NCBI GenBank assembly: GCA_037137455.1 | Contig: JBAXKG010000010.1 | Span: 1 to 64,000, forward strand | Direction: 5' to 3' | Source: CAIVAT01 sp037137455 | Lineage (GTDB): Bacteria; Bacteroidota; Bacteroidia; Bacteroidales; FEN-979 | DNA length: 64,000 nucleotides | In this document: in pieces, positions 61,813 through 64,000 of the stretch | Position numbering within the stretch: the stretch's first letter is position 1 | Layout of the letters: every line of letters begins with the position of its first letter | Notes under the pieces: model-generated | The model's input: only the letters and a program-made list of their open reading frames with translations | Told to the model about the DNA's origin: nothing | Database searches by the model: none | Program-made: the position numbers and the translations under genes

Positions 61813-62661
61813 ATGTGGCCTAAACGTATCTTATTTTTCTTCCTCATTTTCCTGCAATTGCTTTTTTCATGTCAAAACGACAACCCGCGATCTTCGGTAA
61901 AAAGTGGCTTAGTTGTTCCTGAACACAGAGATTTTAACGCTTCTTACGACACATTGCTTGAAGCATTTAAAACACTTCGAAAAGATCCCTCGCTGAAAAA
62001 CGCCTCCGTCGGATACATGATCGTTGATATCACTTCAAAAACCCCGGTGATTGTAGCGGAATATCATGCAAGACAGCTAATGATCCCTGCTTCGACATTG
62101 AAAATTTTTGTAACTGGCGCTGCTCTGGAGTTTTTCGGCAAACAGGTAATTCCCGAAGTCACAATTACCAACCAAATGAGTGTAAATTGGCGAGCATCGA
62201 AATTACTCCGGAAAATCGGCGGGAAAGTTTACCATTCAGCCACTACAGCTGCGGGGGCAAGAGCCATTATGGAATTCTGGACAGCAAAAGGCGTGGAAAC
62301 CGATGGTATGAATTTTTATGATGGGAATGGATTATCCAGGAATAATTCCATCTCGCCAAAACAGTTGGTAGATGCCCTTTATGCCATGAGAACTTCGCCG
62401 TTTTTCCAGACTTTCTATGAATCTCTTCCACTGGCCGGAATGACCGGAACTTTACGCAAAGCCATGAGAGGGAGCGCCGCCGAGGGGCGTATTCGTGCCA
62501 AGACAGGTACCATTTCCAGTGTAAAGAGCTTTGCCGGTTATGTTCATACAGTAACAGGACGACGACTCATTTTTTCCCTGATAATCAATAATTTTGATTG
62601 CCGTGTAAAGGTCGTGAAAAAGAAACTTGAAGGAATTTTAATCAGTATGGCGGAGATTTAG
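61813..62661 (+). CDS. Short S13-type D-Ala-D-Ala carboxypeptidase-like lipoprotein
   Basis: This 282-residue protein has a lipoprotein signal (LLFSC, Cys20) and the three motifs of serine penicillin-binding proteins: SxxK in PASTLKI (S94-K97), SxN in SRN (S175-N177), KTG in AKTGT (K230-G232). The family DacB (S13) is normally some 450-500 residues with a large insertion between SxxK and SxN. Here those motifs are only 80 residues apart, so the insertion domains are missing. The join is around residues 105-120, right after ALEFFG. The remaining core could still bind a peptidoglycan stem peptide; function is uncertain. Confidence 0.82.
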   Translation: MWPKRILFFFLIFLQLLFSCQNDNPRSSVKSGLVVPEHRDFNASYDTLLEAFKTLRKDPSLKNASVGYMIVDITSKTPVIVAEYHARQLMIPASTLKIFVTGAALEFFGKQVIPEVTITNQMSVNWRASKLLRKIGGKVYHSATTAAGARAIMEFWTAKGVETDGMNFYDGNGLSRNNSISPKQLVDALYAMRTSPFFQTFYESLPLAGMTGTLRKAMRGSAAEGRIRAKTGTISSVKSFAGYVHTVTGRRLIFSLIINNFDCRVKVVKKKLEGILISMAEI

Positions 62662-63618
62662 GAAACCTTTCCACGGTATCAGCATCGGGACTTTCTTCAT
62701 ATATTCAGGGTAATCGGTACGGCGCTCAATCATTCGCTTTTCAATCATCGGGATACTGGCAAACAAAAACATCAGGGTGATGGCTGCCGGGCCAATGATA
62801 ACCCACCAAAAAAGCGGGTTTGATGCAAGTGCAAACAAGTATAATCCCCACCAGAAAAGGATTTCACCCAAATAGTTCGGATGGCGCGAAAGCGCCCATA
62901 AACCCCTGCTCATCGTTTTTCCGGTTTCCCGGTTGTGAAGTACAAATTTCCGGAGTTGCCTATCGGCAATAGCCTCCAGTATAATTGCACCGCTAGTGAC
63001 CCCGATAGCTAATATATCAAGCAAGTTTAAGCCACGTAAATCCTCAACCACCACGACCCAGATTGAAAGTGTTCCACCAAAAACCATCAGGGCCGGAAAA
63101 AGGTGAATGCCAAAGAAACTGACCACCCAATAGGCTTTCCCGCTGCTTTTTCGAAAATTTACATACCGCCAGTCTTCATGTTTCAACCCGGGCCATCCGC
63201 GCAGAAAATTCCATGTAAGACGCGCACTGTAAGCCAGCGTGATTATAAAAAACAGAGTGATACGCGGGGAGTCCAGCAACCTTTTTCCAATGTCTGAAAA
63301 ATTGAAGAGCATTTTATCAGTCACCATTGTAACATTTCCCGGGTTTGCAGTTTGACCCCCAATTGATTGTTGTATAATAACCAGAACAAGGTAGTAGATC
63401 GCCATCATTGGAGGTGCAATGCTCCAATATGGATCAAACACACTGGAATTATTGAAATCGACACTTCCCATAAAAATAATTACCAGGGTTACAGCCACTG
63501 CAACCGCCGATTTCAAAAGTATGCTGTAATTGCTTACTGTACTTACCCAAAACCCCAATCCAAAGGCAATAATGTATACCAGCAGAAGGGCCAGTCTCCC
63601 TTTCAGTTTTTCACTCAT
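62638..63618 (-). CDS. DUF1295 (steroid 5-alpha-reductase-like) membrane protein
   Basis: This 326-residue protein has about seven hydrophobic segments and the C-terminal motif LSRHPNYLGEILFWWG (about 240-256) shared by DUF1295, steroid 5-alpha-reductase C-terminal and isoprenylcysteine methyltransferase-like proteins. An NAD(P)H-dependent reductase or methyltransferase role on a hydrophobic substrate is possible; none is demonstrated here. Its 3' end overlaps that of the S13-like gene by 24 nt in convergent orientation. Confidence 0.82.
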   Translation of the reverse strand: MSEKLKGRLALLLVYIIAFGLGFWVSTVSNYSILLKSAVAVAVTLVIIFMGSVDFNNSSVFDPYWSIAPPMMAIYYLVLVIIQQSIGGQTANPGNVTMVTDKMLFNFSDIGKRLLDSPRITLFFIITLAYSARLTWNFLRGWPGLKHEDWRYVNFRKSSGKAYWVVSFFGIHLFPALMVFGGTLSIWVVVVEDLRGLNLLDILAIGVTSGAIILEAIADRQLRKFVLHNRETGKTMSRGLWALSRHPNYLGEILFWWGLYLFALASNPLFWWVIIGPAAITLMFLFASIPMIEKRMIERRTDYPEYMKKVPMLIPWKGFLNLRHTD

Positions 63619-63681
63619 AGAGTATATTAATAATTCCAGACACTTTCGGTGATGAAAAAAGGAATCTTTTAAAATTTTACA

Positions 63682-64000
63682 TCAAACAAACGATTGCAGG
63701 TCGTAAAGTTTACGGTAAACTCCATTCCTTTCGAGTAAGTCGAAATGAGTACCGCGTTCTACGAGCCTGCCGCTTTGAAGAACGATAATTTCATCGGCAA
63801 ACTGAATGGTGGAGAGTCGATGAGCAATTACAACCGATGTGCGGTTTCGCATGAGGTTTTCAAGCGCTTGTTGCACCAGTCGTTCCGATTCAGTATCCAG
63901 GGCTGAAGTCGCCTCATCAAGAATGAGGATTGGCGGATTTTTTAGAACAGCCCGGGCAATGCTGAGCCTTTGCCGCTGACCGCCTGAGAGTTTGGTGCCC
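63682..64000 (-). CDS. ABC exporter ATP-binding C-terminus (cut by window edge)
   Basis: About 105 residues remain: the ABC signature LSGGQRQRLSIARA, the Walker B motif ILILDEATSALD, the switch histidine in AHRLS, and a D-loop. The pattern is that of type I ABC exporters with fused membrane and nucleotide-binding domains (MsbA-like). The upstream part lies outside the window. It is in the same direction as the DUF1295 gene 63 nt downstream. Confidence 0.88.
   Translation of the reverse strand, partial: GTKLSGGQRQRLSIARAVLKNPPILILDEATSALDTESERLVQQALENLMRNRTSVVIAHRLSTIQFADEIIVLQSGRLVERGTHFDLLERNGVYRKLYDLQSFV

Overview
The window comes from a Bacteroidota chromosome, most likely a free-living or anaerobic member of the order Bacteroidales. 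The evidence is the Bacteroidota-type promoter pattern (TTG, about 20 nt, TAnnTTTG) found upstream of several genes, three proteins ending in Type IX secretion (T9SS) sorting domains, two large TonB-dependent receptors with carboxypeptidase-regulatory N-domains, and a core gene set close to Bacteroidales orthologues. I see no insertion sequence, prophage, integrase, CRISPR array, rRNA or origin. No stretch above about 300 bases lacks a gene, and the longest gap is about 230 bases.

Layout. 1-3.0 kb (minus): M19 dipeptidase, PrsW-type membrane protease, ECF sigma factor and the start of a probable anti-sigma factor. 3.0-4.8 kb: pdxJ, dtd and a small secreted Cys/Lys-rich protein. 4.8-8.3 kb (minus): era, der, an S4 RNA-binding protein and a TonB-like protein. 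8.3-8.5 kb: an initiator-type tRNA-Met with its own promoter and terminator. 8.6-13.0 kb: a truncated receiver domain, a serine beta-lactamase-family hydrolase, a class V aminotransferase-fold enzyme and an RlmI-like methyltransferase. 13.2-17.8 kb: a coiled-coil lipoprotein, an EEP-fold exported protein, a MORN-like lipoprotein, dihydroorotase and a polyprenol-phosphate mannosyltransferase.

17.8-24.6 kb (minus) is the most distinctive accessory locus. It encodes a T9SS-exported lamin-tail-like protein, a TonB-dependent receptor without a SusD partner, and a T9SS-exported two-HKD phospholipase D/nuclease-fold protein with an OB-like N-domain. The two secreted proteins share a nearly identical Ig-like module. 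I propose it as a candidate extracellular nucleic-acid (or phosphodiester) processing and uptake system. That is an inference.

24.6-31.6 kb holds mfd, class I fructose-bisphosphatase, aspartokinase and a phosphofructokinase whose motifs indicate pyrophosphate dependence. 31.8-36.1 kb holds an MMPL/RND exporter, rfbA and a polyprenyl synthase. 36.1-40.3 kb holds an ABC-F ATPase, rplU-rpmA and serS. 40.4-47.2 kb (plus) holds an outer-membrane barrel, a lipoprotein, mtnA, a giant sortilin-like beta-propeller protein and a polysaccharide flippase-like protein. 47.2-53.8 kb (minus) holds a second TonB-dependent receptor and an M20 amidohydrolase-TPR-rsmA operon. 53.9-57.9 kb is a 1353-residue papain-fold T9SS protease. 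58.0-61.6 kb is a three-subunit biotin-dependent acyl-CoA carboxylase operon with a clear promoter. 61.8-64 kb holds an unusually short S13 D-Ala-D-Ala carboxypeptidase-like lipoprotein, a DUF1295 membrane protein and the end of an ABC exporter.

Two themes cut across the window. Very short (8-11 nt) tandem repeats recur at gene junctions, and once inside a gene. Several genes look shortened or rearranged relative to their families: the receiver domain, the S13 peptidase, and the papain-fold protease with a calcium-loop insertion.
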